Shown one piece after another: positions 23,469 to 33,387 of a stretch of 64,000 nt of DNA (the stretch's first letter is position 1; each line of letters starts with the position of its first letter). The notes beneath the pieces were generated by a model, which had not been told where the DNA came from, did not search any database, and saw nothing but the letters and a program-made list of their open reading frames with translations. The stretch lies in assembly GCF_001661265.1 (NCBI RefSeq), contig NW_017567007.1:304165-368164 (forward strand). The letters are read 5' to 3'. The stretch is from Saitoella complicata NRRL Y-17804. Taxonomy: Eukaryota; Ascomycota; Saitoellomycetes; Saitoellales; Saitoellaceae. The translations under genes were made by a program, and so were the position numbers.

Positions 23469-24374
23469 ATGCCCAAGAGAACGAGAAAACAGCCCGAGGA
23501 GGAAGTCCCTGCTCAGGAGTCTGATGTTGAGAAGGATGACTCTGATGTGGAGGATTCTGACATCGATGAGATCAATGTCGACTTCGAGTACTTTGATCCG
23601 CAGCCCATCGACTTTCATGCGTTGAAGAACCTGTGTAATCAGCTCTTCGGGCCGGACAAGATTCATTTCAACACGTCTGAGCTGTCAGACCTGATCCTGA
23701 GTCAACCTCTGTTGGGAAGCACAGTCAAGGTCGACGGAAACGAGAGTGATCCATACGCGTTCCTCACAGTTCTCAACATGAACACTCACCAAGATAAGGA
23801 CGTCATCAAGCAACTAAAGAAATACATCCTCGAGAAGTCTCGCTCCAACTCCGCCCTCCACGCGAAACTCGAAAAACTCCTCTCCCCAACCGCAAAAACC
23901 CACCTCGGCCTCGTCCTCTCCGAGCGCCTCATCAACATGCCTCCACAAATCGTTCCCCCGATGTACCGCATGCTCGTCGAAGAAATCGAGTGGGCTATCG
24001 AAGACAAAGAACCCTACCAATTCGACGCCTTCCTTGTCTTCTCTAAGACATACACCGAACTCGCATCCGGCCTCGTCTCAGACGAAGACGACGACGAAGA
24101 GGAGGAGGAGAAGCAGCCGAAAAAGAAGAACAAGATGGCGATGAAGAAGAAGAAGTCTAAGCAGCCGAGTAAGGAGAGTTTCTATTATCATATTGAGGAT
24201 AAGTTGTTGCAGGAGATTGCGGGGCCGGAAGCGAGGGTTACCTTCCAGTATACGACGAAGCCCGGGGAGGAGTTGGACAGTTATGGTATCAGACCGCAGG
24301 GAGAGTTGATGTTGATCCCGAGGGAGGAGATGTTGAAGGCGGTGCCGGAGTTGGAGGGTGCATGCGTTTACTAA
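23469..24374 (+). CDS. BCP1: BCP1, ribosomal protein chaperone (BCCIP family)
   Basis: 301-aa single-exon protein. In yeast Bcp1 escorts ribosomal protein Rpl23 and is needed for nuclear export of Mss4. The acidic N-terminus (SDVEKDDSDVEDSDIDEI) leads into the conserved NVDFEYFDPQPIDFHALK, then DPYAFLTVLNM and the family signature LVLSERLINMPPQIVPPMY. A Lys/Glu-rich linker near residues 212-240 (KKKNKMAMKKKKSK) may act as a nuclear signal. Length matches the family (about 280-310 aa). Confidence 0.95.
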   Translation: MPKRTRKQPEEEVPAQESDVEKDDSDVEDSDIDEINVDFEYFDPQPIDFHALKNLCNQLFGPDKIHFNTSELSDLILSQPLLGSTVKVDGNESDPYAFLTVLNMNTHQDKDVIKQLKKYILEKSRSNSALHAKLEKLLSPTAKTHLGLVLSERLINMPPQIVPPMYRMLVEEIEWAIEDKEPYQFDAFLVFSKTYTELASGLVSDEDDDEEEEEKQPKKKNKMAMKKKKSKQPSKESFYYHIEDKLLQEIAGPEARVTFQYTTKPGEELDSYGIRPQGELMLIPREEMLKAVPELEGACVY

Positions 24375-25056
24375 GCAGTGTGAGTTTGGTGGGGGAATGC
24401 ATATCAATCGATCTCCTCGTCTGAAAACTACTCCATACGCTCTTACTATTTGATTGAATCTGTGACCTTCTTCAATAATTGCAAATTCCATCATTATGGA
24501 GAGCGTGCGAAAACCCCGGGTGCCTTCCCCAGTCCGCTTCACGTCGACTGCCACGACCACCAATCTGTTGCAGACAAAATCTGTCGCCAATATTACTTCC
24601 GCCTCACACCAGCCGAAACTCTCGTCACAGATGTCTCAGTGCTCGTTCACGTCACGGACCGGCTGGGAGTTTGTAAACTTTTCGATGGTGTCAAGGACAG
24701 CGAGAAATCCAAGCTGGACTTGCATGCGCTGAGGATCTTTGCTTCCTTCTGCAGTTTACAACATCTCGTTCATGAAAGCAAAGAAGAAGAGTCCCGTCGA
24801 ACCCACATCACGAGTTTCCTCAAAATGGACGACTTCCTCGATCTCGACACATGCACCCCTGTGCTCATACTCTCATATCTCATCCTTGGACTCCTATTCC
24901 TTCTGACAATGGATACCGGGCTAGGGCTTGTTTCTGTACGGGTTTATTGCTCGCGAGATCCGGTGTTGCATTTGGATTGTGTGTGACGAAGCACTCTTTC
25001 ATTCATCTCGATATCTTTAATTCCCTATCAATATACCCCTCATTCCCTTCCGGGCT
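24375..25056. other. Convergent intergenic region with an uncertain ORF
   Basis: 682 bp between the ends of BCP1 and RRP7. One 178-codon plus-strand ORF (24450-24986) ends in a hydrophobic stretch (PVLILSYLILGLLFLLTM) that could be a tail anchor, but a second frame from 24496 looks equally protein-like, and no splice model joins them convincingly. I leave it as an unproven small gene. Confidence 0.35.
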
Positions 25057-26049
25057 CTAATACGGCCTAAACCTCCTCTTCTCCCTCATCTCCCTAACCC
25101 TCACTTTATCTTCCTCAAACTTCCTCCTCAACTCCATCATCTTCTCCCTCTTCTTCTCCCTCAACTGGAACCTATAGAAGTCCTGCAACTCCCCCTTCTT
25201 CTTCTTCTCCTCCGTCTTCTCCTTCAACTCATCCTCATCTGCGGCACGACCAGGGGCAGAGCGAGAGCCACGGGTGACGGTGACGAAACCGTCCTCGTCG
25301 GGTTCGGAACGCATGCGTTTTAGGGCTACTGCGCGCATATTTTCGCGGGATTCGAAGAGTTCGATGGCTTTGTCTGCGGTTGCTTGGAGGAGGGCGCGGG
25401 AGGGGTAGGACAGGGTGTGGTGGGCTTGGTAGCGGGCGAGGCCGAGGGGTGGTTGTCCTGGGTTGACATTCTTGCCCCATAGTGGTGGTGACTGGTGCAA
25501 CTTCTCCGACACGAGTGCTGACAGAACTTTCTGTAGGCCGGAAGCCTCGAGGAATGTGATATGGGCTGTTGAGGCCGCAGGCAAGATCTTGCGGTCCCAG
25601 GAAGATGGGAATCCGGTGATCGCCAACGGTGTCGACGCCTCGGCTTCCCGCTTCCTCTTCTTTCCGGTCTGCGGCTCCTCTACTTCCTCCTCGATGACAT
25701 CCTCAGAACTTACAACCCTCTGAACATCGATCGGTCCCGCAAACTTGACACTCTCGATCCTTCCCTGTCCTACGGGCACCAATGATCCAAACAGCGCTCT
25801 CAAATGTGCTTCGGTCGAGTCGATGGGGAGGTTCACGGCGAAGAGGACGCGGCCGTCCGTTTCGGTTGGTTCATCGAGTTTTGAGACATGTTCGCGAACG
25901 TAGAGGTAGTGCTTGGCGTCGCGGTTTGTGGATGTTGGCGTCAGGACGGGGAGGATTGAGTAACCGTTTACGGACGTCAATACTGAGGTCTTTACGACGG
26001 TGGAGGCTGCACCCTTGGTGGAGGATTTGCCGGACTTCTTGTGAGGCAT
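25057..26049 (-). CDS. RRP7: Ribosomal RNA-processing protein 7
   Basis: 330-aa single-exon protein. Rrp7 belongs to the UTP-C subcomplex of the small-subunit processome and is needed for 18S rRNA maturation. The N-terminal half carries an RRM-like fold (RVLFAVNLPIDSTEAHLRAL) interrupted by a charged insert (TGKKRKREAE). The diagnostic C-terminus is FYRFQLREKKREKMMELRRK followed by FEEDK and the terminal RRFRPY. It is divergent to ELP4. Confidence 0.93.
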   Translation of the reverse strand: MPHKKSGKSSTKGAASTVVKTSVLTSVNGYSILPVLTPTSTNRDAKHYLYVREHVSKLDEPTETDGRVLFAVNLPIDSTEAHLRALFGSLVPVGQGRIESVKFAGPIDVQRVVSSEDVIEEEVEEPQTGKKRKREAEASTPLAITGFPSSWDRKILPAASTAHITFLEASGLQKVLSALVSEKLHQSPPLWGKNVNPGQPPLGLARYQAHHTLSYPSRALLQATADKAIELFESRENMRAVALKRMRSEPDEDGFVTVTRGSRSAPGRAADEDELKEKTEEKKKKGELQDFYRFQLREKKREKMMELRRKFEEDKVRVREMREKRRFRPY

Positions 26050-26506
26050 GGTGAGGAGCGAGATATATAACAGGCGGGTGTGATGTGTCTGAACAGCGAC
26101 AGTCAGTCATCCATTCCAATTGAACTAGCGGAGATAGTCCGGAAGAGCTCGGTGCGACACATCAGATGGTTGTCATAAATTAGGTAGCTGACTTTTTTTC
26201 AGCAACGCCAGAAGGCTCTTGCCAAATGCCGTGATCATCACACGTACCGCACCTGCTCCCTTCCTGGACAGGTCGCACAAATCAAAACTCACCTTGAATA
26301 AACAGCACCGTTTTCTTGGACGACTGCGACCTTCGAGTAGGCAAAGTTTCCGCTATCGATAGAACCGTGTGGCTAGTGTGGCGCAGACCTTGGTCATCAT
26401 GCCTCGGAATATGGAAATATCGAAATATCGAAAAATTGAAAGACCATCGACGACTCCTACTTCTTCCATTTCTGCTCGGCTCCCGGTCCATTCATATAGC
26501 CAGATC
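26050..26506. other. Divergent promoter region RRP7/ELP4
   Basis: 457 bp between two genes with opposite orientation, both serving translation capacity. An in-frame ORF extension of ELP4 reaches back to 26369, but its sequence is not Elp4-like. No TATA box stands out. Confidence 0.5.
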
Positions 26507-27628
26507 ATGTCTTTTCAGCGCCGCCGAGCCCCGATTCAGGTGTCCACAACCGCCCTACCATCCACTCCTTCCTCGAAGCTGGTTACATCTCGACCAAATC
26601 TGCCCTCCGGTGTTCGTCCATCTGCCCTTAATGGCACTCTAACGACCTCCACCGGCTGCCCCTCCCTCGATGCAGTCCTTAATGGCCTTGGTGGCCTTCC
26701 CCTCGGCTCCTCCCTCCTCGTACTCGAATCCGGTACCACAGACTTCTCGGGCTCCTTGGCGCGCAATTTCGCCGCCGAGGGCGTGTTACAGGGACATGGT
26801 GTTTGCTCTGTCGGTGTTGGTGAGGGGTGGGTCGGCGAGTTACCAGGGGAAGTCGGAGCAGATACGAGAGAGAAGAAGGAAATGAAGGAGAGGATGCAGA
26901 TTGCGTGGAGATACAACAATCTGGGTGAGTTTGGAACTGGGATTAAAGAACGGGAACGGGTGCGGACGACGACTGCGGAGGATGGCGTTGCGGCGGTAGA
27001 AGAGGTGTATTGTCACTCGTACGATCTCACTAAACGGCTCTCGGTCCCGCCTTCCGCCGTGGGGAACATCACTCACACCGCACCCTCGACAACGCCGAAA
27101 ACAAACCCTTACACACCCATCATCGCACACATCGCTAAACTGCTCTCCTCACCCACACCCACCCTCCACCGAGTCGTCATCCCGAATCTTCTCAATCCGA
27201 CACGATACCCACCGAATGCTGCACGGTCAGAGTGGCTTCTGCGATTCTTCCATTCGCTGCGAGTACTGCTGCGAACCTACCCCTCCCGTCTTGTCGTCCT
27301 CCTAACCCTCCCCCTCGACCTGTACCCCCGCTCAACCGGCCTCATCCGATACATCGAACACTACGTCGACGCCGTCCTCGAACTCGCACCATTCCCGAAA
27401 CCCCTCCCAACCTCCCCCGCAAACCCAGACGTTCCGCAAGGATTGGTGAGGGTACACAAAGCCCCCGCACAAGGCGCTGGAGGAGTTGGTGTGGGAGGGG
27501 ATGGAGGTGATTTGGCGTTTAGGGTTACGAGGAAGAACTTTTATATTGAGGCGTTTAGTTTGCCGGTTATGGTTGAGGAGGAGAAGAGTGAGGAGCAGAA
27601 GGCGAGGAAGAAGGATATCGATTTTTGA
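26507..27628 (+). CDS. ELP4: Elongator complex protein 4
   Basis: Subunit of the Elp4-Elp5-Elp6 RecA-like ring, which helps Elongator modify the wobble uridine of tRNAs. Start chosen at ATG 26507 (MSFQRRRAPIQ), as in the family, giving 373 aa. The conserved STGCPSLDAVLNGLGGLPLG leads into a degenerate P-loop region (LVLESGTTDFSGSLARNFAAEG). IAWRYNNLGEFG is a further Elp4 hallmark. The C-terminal region includes the RIVV-type core strand and ends KKDIDF. DPH3, which supports Elongator as Kti11 in yeast, lies elsewhere in the window. Confidence 0.93.
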   Translation: MSFQRRRAPIQVSTTALPSTPSSKLVTSRPNLPSGVRPSALNGTLTTSTGCPSLDAVLNGLGGLPLGSSLLVLESGTTDFSGSLARNFAAEGVLQGHGVCSVGVGEGWVGELPGEVGADTREKKEMKERMQIAWRYNNLGEFGTGIKERERVRTTTAEDGVAAVEEVYCHSYDLTKRLSVPPSAVGNITHTAPSTTPKTNPYTPIIAHIAKLLSSPTPTLHRVVIPNLLNPTRYPPNAARSEWLLRFFHSLRVLLRTYPSRLVVLLTLPLDLYPRSTGLIRYIEHYVDAVLELAPFPKPLPTSPANPDVPQGLVRVHKAPAQGAGGVGVGGDGGDLAFRVTRKNFYIEAFSLPVMVEEEKSEEQKARKKDIDF

Positions 27629-27900
27629 TCGGAGATGCGTATGAATGGGGAAGATGCAGTGGAGTAGTGGAAGGGACGGCTTGCCAGATTGACATTGGGT
27701 GATCGAGGATTGGAAAACATTTGGATGTCAGGGGATATAGCGGACACAAGCATATCAGGTTGGGTTGAGCAACGATATCATATTCGACTCACTTCGTATT
27801 GTTCAGACAGTCTCTCCTGCCTCATGCAGTAAAAGGGCAATCCCATATCGTACACCTCAAAAGATACTCTTCGTTCACTCACACATTCGTGAGCACAAGC

Positions 27901-28341
27901 TTACTTCTTCTCATCAGCAGCCTTCTCGGCAGTCTCAGCCGCCTTCTGTCCAGTCCCTCCAATCGCCCCATCACTCGTAAAGTGCTTCCCAATAACACCG
28001 TCCTTAGAAAACGGTCCACCAACCTGATCCGCCTTGCTTCCAATCTCGCCATCAGCCTCGAACTTTGAACCAATACTTCCATCCTTCTCGAAAGCTTTGG
28101 CGCCCTCCTTCACCTTCTCCGCCGCACCGGAGGAAGACGAGGAGGAGGAACCGGAGGGGTTAAGAGTCTTGGGCGACCCGGTGGCTGCTGAGAACGCGGA
28201 CTTGATCTCATCTTTTGCGTTATGGAGGATGGACTTGGAGACCTCGCCAGTGTCGTTGACGCGGTGGGAGTTGTAGCGGATTGCCTGGCGGCGGGCGGCT
28301 GCCAATTGGAGGGGAGTACGGCGGGTGATTGTACGGAGCAT
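27901..28341 (-). CDS. Mitochondrial repeat protein, first of a tandem pair
   Basis: 146-aa single-exon protein of unknown function. The N-terminus MLRTITRRTPLQLAAARRQ is a clear mitochondrial presequence. After a Ser/Gly-rich stretch the protein has short repeats built on phrases such as DGSIGSKFEADGEIGSKAD and FSKDGVIGKHFTSDGAIGG. Similar small repeat proteins occur in filamentous ascomycetes, as far as I recall without known function. The gene at 28727-29175 is a tandem paralogue in the same orientation with the same presequence start (MLRT) and repeat phrases. Confidence 0.85.
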   Translation of the reverse strand: MLRTITRRTPLQLAAARRQAIRYNSHRVNDTGEVSKSILHNAKDEIKSAFSAATGSPKTLNPSGSSSSSSSGAAEKVKEGAKAFEKDGSIGSKFEADGEIGSKADQVGGPFSKDGVIGKHFTSDGAIGGTGQKAAETAEKAADEKK

Positions 28342-28407
28342 TGTGTTCTTGTTTAGATTGGGGTTGCGGTTTTATGGAGGATTGTGATCAAGGATGGAGC
28401 ACGGGTC

Positions 28408-28416
28408 TTTATATAG
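28408..28416 (-). promoter_or_regulatory. TATA box of the first mitochondrial repeat gene
   Basis: CTATATAAA on the minus strand, about 67 bp upstream of the ATG at 28341. The paralogue has a matching element at nearly the same distance. TATA-type promoters in fungi often mark stress-inducible genes. Confidence 0.6.
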
Positions 28417-28726
28417 GGAATAAGGGAGATCGTTGGGGAGCAGTCCATTACACCCGTTGACTGCGCGTGCGAGTACTCGATTCGCGATGCGTGACGTCAT
28501 TTGAAATCGATATCGGTGAAGTCGAATTGTCGATGTTCATGAGTAGGAGTATTCCTTATAGGGGTTTTTAAGGAGGGAATGTCCTTTCTTTGTGTGTTGT
28601 CTTCATGTTCTTCCAATACACGATACTATCCCCGGCGCGGCCGTGGGGACGAAATCTTCAATAACGACAGCTGCTATGCTCATCCCATACTCATACATGC
28701 AACATCATCCAGAGAGTGCTGTCTGT

Positions 28727-29175
28727 TTACTCGAACGGACCCAAGCCGTCCCTTCCGAGCTTCTCTCCACCCTTCAAAATCTCTTCCGTCTTGGCCGCGG
28801 CAGCGTCAATAGTACCCCCAAGTTTTCCCTTGGACGTAAACTGCTTTCCAATCACTAAACCCAAAATAAGCCTCTGCTTCACGCAATTTTTCCACCTTTG
28901 CCGAATGCAAAGTGGAGTTATCTGGGTGATAGGTACATACCTCCGTCTTTCGAAAACGGCCCCCCGACCTTCTGCCCAACGCTACCCACACTTCCATCCG
29001 CCTCGAATTTCTGTCCAATAGACCCGGTAGACTTAAACGCGTTCACGGTCTTGCGAATATCATCTTTGAGGTCGTCGTAGATGCCGGGGTTTTCTTTGCT
29101 GGCGGGACGGGGCGTGGAGGAGAAGGGACGAACAAGAACGGGGAGCCTGGTGGAGCAGAGCGTCGTACGGAGCAT
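28727..29175 (-). CDS. Mitochondrial repeat protein, second of a tandem pair
   Basis: Exons 29175-28941 and 28854-28727 are joined over an 86-nt intron (donor GTATGT, acceptor TTTAG), giving 120 aa. The splice site falls inside the shared phrase SKDGVIGKQFTSKGKLGG, proving the join. The N-terminus MLRTTLCSTRLPVLVRPFSS is presequence-like. The repeats FEADGSVGSVGQKVGGPFSK match the neighbour at 27901-28341, which has no intron, so an intron was gained or lost after duplication. Function unknown. Confidence 0.85.
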
Positions 29176-29691
29176 GATGTTCGTATATGATCGTTCACAG
29201 GTTCAAGAAAGTTCTGGGTTAGGGTGAGGTCGACAGGTGGGGTTTATATATTCAGTCATGACGTGATCACATGTCCTACGACTCGTCAACTCTAATCTGA
29301 GATTCACATGGAGGAGTCCTGTCGACAGACGTTCCCGCGACACATGACTCAAGACATCAAGAAGGGGTTGGGGTGTGAGTGATAGGTGCGCAGGATCATT
29401 CAGCCGAGGACGGTCCGGGTCAGTGCCGTGTCGTGCGGTCGAACGTAACTCTAGATGTCACGGTTCGACCAGCACTTGAGGTAGCTGTAGTGGAAGAAAG
29501 ACTCCTCATAGCAGGCATACAGAGTGAATACATAATACTTCTAGACGTGTAGCATCTGTCCTAACCTCGATGAACCGGGGTTGCCGCATTAGTATATCTA
29601 CGTTACTCCCGAGACCGCGTTTGTCAGCAGTGACGTCCTACACGTCCGTCGAACCCTCCGCCCTCCTCGGTCCCTCCCTCCCAAAATCCTC
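29176..29691. promoter_or_regulatory. Divergent upstream region with TATA box at 29243-29250
   Basis: 516 bp between the second repeat gene (minus) and the aldo/keto reductase (plus). TATATAAA on the minus strand (29243-29250) lies about 68 bp above the repeat-gene start, the same spacing as in its paralogue. No comparable element is evident for the reductase. Confidence 0.5.
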
Positions 29692-30549
29692 ATGTCAAGA
29701 ATGTCAAACCTAACGAGCCTGAAAAGTACCATCAAGCTCAACTCGGGCCACTCAATCCCCTGCCTCCACCTCGGCGTCTACGAAGTCTCCTCCCGGGACA
29801 CCTACACCTCCGTCTCGAGCGCCCTAAACCTCGGTTACCGCGCCATTGACTCCGCCGAATGGTACGGTAATGAAGCCGCTGCCGGCCGTGCGATCCGAGA
29901 CTTCTGTGACAAGACCGGGACCAAGAGGGAGGAGGTGTGGTTTACGACAAAGTTGAAGTCGAACAGTGGGTATGAGGCTACGAAACGGGCTATCAAGCGG
30001 AGTTTGCAGGAATGTGGACTCGGATACATCGACCTGTATCTCATTCACTCTCCCTATGGGGGGAAGAAACAGCGTTTGGAGAGTTGGAAAGCGATGGAGG
30101 AGGCGGTGGGGGAGGGAGTGATCCGCTCTATCGGCGTCTCGAACTACGGCGTCTCCCACCTCCGCGAGCTACTGGCCATGAAACCACAGATCCCACCCGG
30201 CATCAACCAAATCGAAGTACACCCATTCAACACCCGCGTCGACATTACCTCCTTCTGCGCTCAACACGGCATTGTCATCCAAGCCTATGCCCCACTAGCC
30301 AAGGCAATGCGGTTCAGTCACCCGGTGCTGAAGACGATCGCGAGCAAGGTTGGAAAAACGCCCGCACAGGTCTTGGTGAGGTGGAGTTTGGAGAAGGGGT
30401 ATGTGCCGCTGCCGAAAAGCGTACGTGAGGCGAGGATGAAGGAGAATGCGGATGTGTTTGGGTGGGGGTTGGAAGAGGAAGATGTCAAGGCGTTGGATGG
30501 GTGTGATGAGTATTTGGTTACGGATTGGGATCCGACGAATGCTGATTAG
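29692..30549 (+). CDS. Aldo/keto reductase
   Basis: 285-aa single-exon NADPH-dependent oxidoreductase with a TIM-barrel fold. The catalytic tetrad is complete: Asp53 and Tyr58 (AIDSAEWYGNE), Lys87 (FTTKLK) and His119 (YLIHSP). The nucleotide-binding region PLPKSVREARMKEN near the C-terminus is family-typical. It resembles fungal members of the YPR1/GCY1-to-YDL124W range, which reduce aldehydes and 2-keto compounds; the substrate is unknown. A second in-frame ATG at 29701 (MSNLTS) is also possible. Confidence 0.93.
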   Translation: MSRMSNLTSLKSTIKLNSGHSIPCLHLGVYEVSSRDTYTSVSSALNLGYRAIDSAEWYGNEAAAGRAIRDFCDKTGTKREEVWFTTKLKSNSGYEATKRAIKRSLQECGLGYIDLYLIHSPYGGKKQRLESWKAMEEAVGEGVIRSIGVSNYGVSHLRELLAMKPQIPPGINQIEVHPFNTRVDITSFCAQHGIVIQAYAPLAKAMRFSHPVLKTIASKVGKTPAQVLVRWSLEKGYVPLPKSVREARMKENADVFGWGLEEEDVKALDGCDEYLVTDWDPTNAD

Positions 30550-30984
30550 GATACTTGACCTTTTTGGTAGGCTACGGGCTATAGCTATGTTATGTAACCG
30601 AAGACGATTTTCTCCCTCCTCCTCCTTCTCACTCGAACTTCACCCTCATGTACGCGAACGATTTCGGAAAACTCCACGCATACGTACGCATGGAAGGAAT
30701 GTAAAGACGGAGGTGTGAATGAGACGAAAAAACATAACGAAATGACATTACTCAGATACTCCATCGCATCTTCTTCTTCGGGGACCCTCGGCCATAAATA
30801 AGACAGGCGACTTTTTGAGGTGTCCAGATGCTTCAACAAACAATAACGAAAAATCAAAGTGCTCAAAGACAAACAAAACCAAAGACTCATGCCCACGTAA
30901 CTCGTGTAAATGGTGCACAGAACTTCACTCATCATGCGCAAATGACAAGCGAAGCCCTACACTGCCATCCATACGTATCTCTTC
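30550..30984. other. Convergent intergenic region, 3' UTRs
   Basis: 435 bp between the ends of the aldo/keto reductase and PAT1. It should contain both 3' UTRs. No gene is seen. Confidence 0.5.
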
Positions 30985-33387
30985 TTATACGTTCAACTGA
31001 TCCGCATCCAACCCCATGGAGTTCAAGAACATATTCACCTTTGCAATCTCCCCAGCCCCAACATCAACCGGCAACTTCTTCGCCGCAATAACCGTATCGA
31101 GCACCTTATCCCTGACCTCCGTAACAAGCACATGCTGCTGCTCCATCGAAGCACCAACCGCAATCGAGGCCAACCATTGCCAGACATAGACGTCGTCAAC
31201 GAGTCCGTGAGCCTGAGGGAAGGCAAGCGAGAAATTGCCCTGCAGACGTGCGAAGAGAGCGTTGAAGATGAGGGACCACTGGGAGAGTTCGGCGTCGGCG
31301 GGTGGGGCCTCGGGATTTTGGCGGAGGGACTCGGCGCGGGAGGTGAGCATGGTCAAGAACGCAAGACCGACCTTTGAGCGGGAGATGTAGACAACATCCA
31401 CGCGCTCGAGAAGGATTCCGAGGAGTCCGGTGACTATGCGGAGGGGTGCTTCGTTGATGTAGCCGAGGAGTTGTGGCATGACAGTACCCATGAAGATATC
31501 GACTTCCTCGCGAACGGAGGAAGTAGGTACCGCTACGGCGTTCTTTACGACGTCGAGGGTGTTGAGCTGTGCGACGATCATGGTCAAGATCGTCATACGC
31601 TGCTCGGAGTTGATGATTCTGAACACACGAGGGATAGATTTCTTTCCCTTGGTGTAAGACAAGTAGGAGATGAATGGGTGAACGGGCTGCGCGACCGGAT
31701 CAATGGGATCCATAACACGGAGCTTGTTCCACAATTGCTGGATTAACTCATCATGCTTGCCTTGCCACGCCGCGAATGCCTCCTCGTCTTCGGGGTTGGG
31801 CTGCTTCCTCTGCCTCTCCTCCAACTCCAAAAGAAGGTCAAACACGTTCTCGATAGAACGAAGTGTGTTCCTATGACCCTCCTTACTCAACGCCGGCGCA
31901 GTCTTCGCGTCTTTGCCAAGGGAGTCGGTACTGATATTCTTGGAGACAGACAACAATTGCTTCGGCGTACGGACAGAGGAAGCGACAATCTTCCCGAGCG
32001 TACCCTGGAGGGAACTGCTGTTCTTCCTCTGTGCCTGCTTTTGCTTAGCAGCGGCAACGAGACGCTGAACTTGGTTCTGCATCCTCATGAGGGGATTCTC
32101 GCCACGACGACCACGGCGCATCTGGCCCTGCTGGTGCAAGTACGTCTGAGCAAGACCGCCCAAGCCCTCTTCGGGGCCTTTGCGGCCACCGTTGATGGTA
32201 GACCAGACCTGGTAGTAGAAGTCCTCAGCGTAAGGGTCCTCGGAAGTACCAACCAATGCGGCAATTTGAATACGGTTGATGAACGCCTTGTCAGAGGCGG
32301 TCATGAGTCCGTTGTGGCGAGCCATCGTCGCGATCTTCTGAGCGCGGCGCATGCGCTTCTGGTCCTCGACGAAACGCTGTTGCTGCTCTTCGGCCATGAT
32401 TTGGGGAAGGCCGCCCGGTGGAGGGAAACCCAGCATAGATTGATGAGGCTCCTGTTGAGGGGTATCCTGGGGTTGCTGCTGGATCTGCTGAGGCTGCTGA
32501 GGAGGCTGCTGAGGAGGCTGCTGATGTTGATGAACAGGCGGCTGCATCTGCTGAGGAGGTCTCATGGGAGACATACCGGGAGGCAACATACCAGGTGGGG
32601 GAGGTCCCATGGGGAATCCTTGCTGCTGGTGCTGAGGAGGGAACTGTCCAGGTGGTGGCATGCCCATCTGCATCTGCGGGTGCTGCATATGAGGGGACAT
32701 ACCAGGAGGGAGCATACCCGGTGGAGGAAGGCCACCACGGAACTGCGGCTGAGGCTCATGGTGCTGCATGAACTGTTGCTGCTGCTGCTGCTGATGGAGC
32801 ATCAGTCCAGGCGCAGGAGCAGGGCTCGGCTGAGCACCACCTCCCAAGAGGATCTGAGCTTCGACTTCCTCGAGACTCATGAACTTCTTCGCGGGCGTCC
32901 CCGCAGAGGGCTTAACAGCATCACCCCAAAGATCAACCGAAGGAGCAATCGTCCTCGGGACCTGAGCCTGACGCGGACGGCTAGGGAATTGCGCTTCCCA
33001 AACCGACGCTGTGGGTCTCAGATCAGGGACAGAGCCGGCGAGCGGCGCCTGAGCTTCGCGAGAGATCTGTTGAAGCGGAGCTTGAGCAGGTTGACGACGC
33101 GAAAAGGTGACCTGCTCGTCGTCGATGGCGTCGGCGACGTCAGCAGTTTGTCCAGAGAAATCGAAGTCCTTCCCGATGTCGCCGGCGCTGCCACCGAAGG
33201 TATCCGCGTTGAATACATCGCCCGCCTCGTCGAGCTCATCGCCTAGGCCATCATACGTCTCGTCGAAGTTGTAAGCTTCCTCCTCTTCCTCGTGGCCACC
33301 AAGGGCACCAAAGGCGTCCTGCGAGGCGAATTGCGCTCCTGAGCGGCCACCCGGTGGGCCCGTCGTGTCGAAGCCAAAGAACGACAT
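30985..33387 (-). CDS. PAT1: Deadenylation-dependent mRNA-decapping factor PAT1
   Basis: 800-aa single-exon protein that activates decapping with the Lsm1-7 ring and Dhh1 and nucleates P-bodies. The N-terminus MSFFGFDTTGP is the conserved DEAD-box helicase-binding element of fungal Pat1. An acidic region follows, then a Pro/Gln/Met-rich low-complexity stretch (about residues 190-330) with a seven-Gln run, suited to phase separation. The mid region has MTASDKAFINRIQIAALVG and DPYAEDFYYQVW, and the C-terminal helical repeat domain contains HRNTLRSIENVFDLLLELEE. Length equals yeast Pat1 (796 aa). Confidence 0.96.
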   Translation of the reverse strand: MSFFGFDTTGPPGGRSGAQFASQDAFGALGGHEEEEEAYNFDETYDGLGDELDEAGDVFNADTFGGSAGDIGKDFDFSGQTADVADAIDDEQVTFSRRQPAQAPLQQISREAQAPLAGSVPDLRPTASVWEAQFPSRPRQAQVPRTIAPSVDLWGDAVKPSAGTPAKKFMSLEEVEAQILLGGGAQPSPAPAPGLMLHQQQQQQQFMQHHEPQPQFRGGLPPPGMLPPGMSPHMQHPQMQMGMPPPGQFPPQHQQQGFPMGPPPPGMLPPGMSPMRPPQQMQPPVHQHQQPPQQPPQQPQQIQQQPQDTPQQEPHQSMLGFPPPGGLPQIMAEEQQQRFVEDQKRMRRAQKIATMARHNGLMTASDKAFINRIQIAALVGTSEDPYAEDFYYQVWSTINGGRKGPEEGLGGLAQTYLHQQGQMRRGRRGENPLMRMQNQVQRLVAAAKQKQAQRKNSSSLQGTLGKIVASSVRTPKQLLSVSKNISTDSLGKDAKTAPALSKEGHRNTLRSIENVFDLLLELEERQRKQPNPEDEEAFAAWQGKHDELIQQLWNKLRVMDPIDPVAQPVHPFISYLSYTKGKKSIPRVFRIINSEQRMTILTMIVAQLNTLDVVKNAVAVPTSSVREEVDIFMGTVMPQLLGYINEAPLRIVTGLLGILLERVDVVYISRSKVGLAFLTMLTSRAESLRQNPEAPPADAELSQWSLIFNALFARLQGNFSLAFPQAHGLVDDVYVWQWLASIAVGASMEQQHVLVTEVRDKVLDTVIAAKKLPVDVGAGEIAKVNMFLNSMGLDADQLNV

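Noticed and set aside
31753-33246. 497-codon plus-strand ORF opposite PAT1
   Set aside because: Leu/Arg-rich shadow of the PAT1 coding strand; no domain, and PAT1 is conserved throughout.
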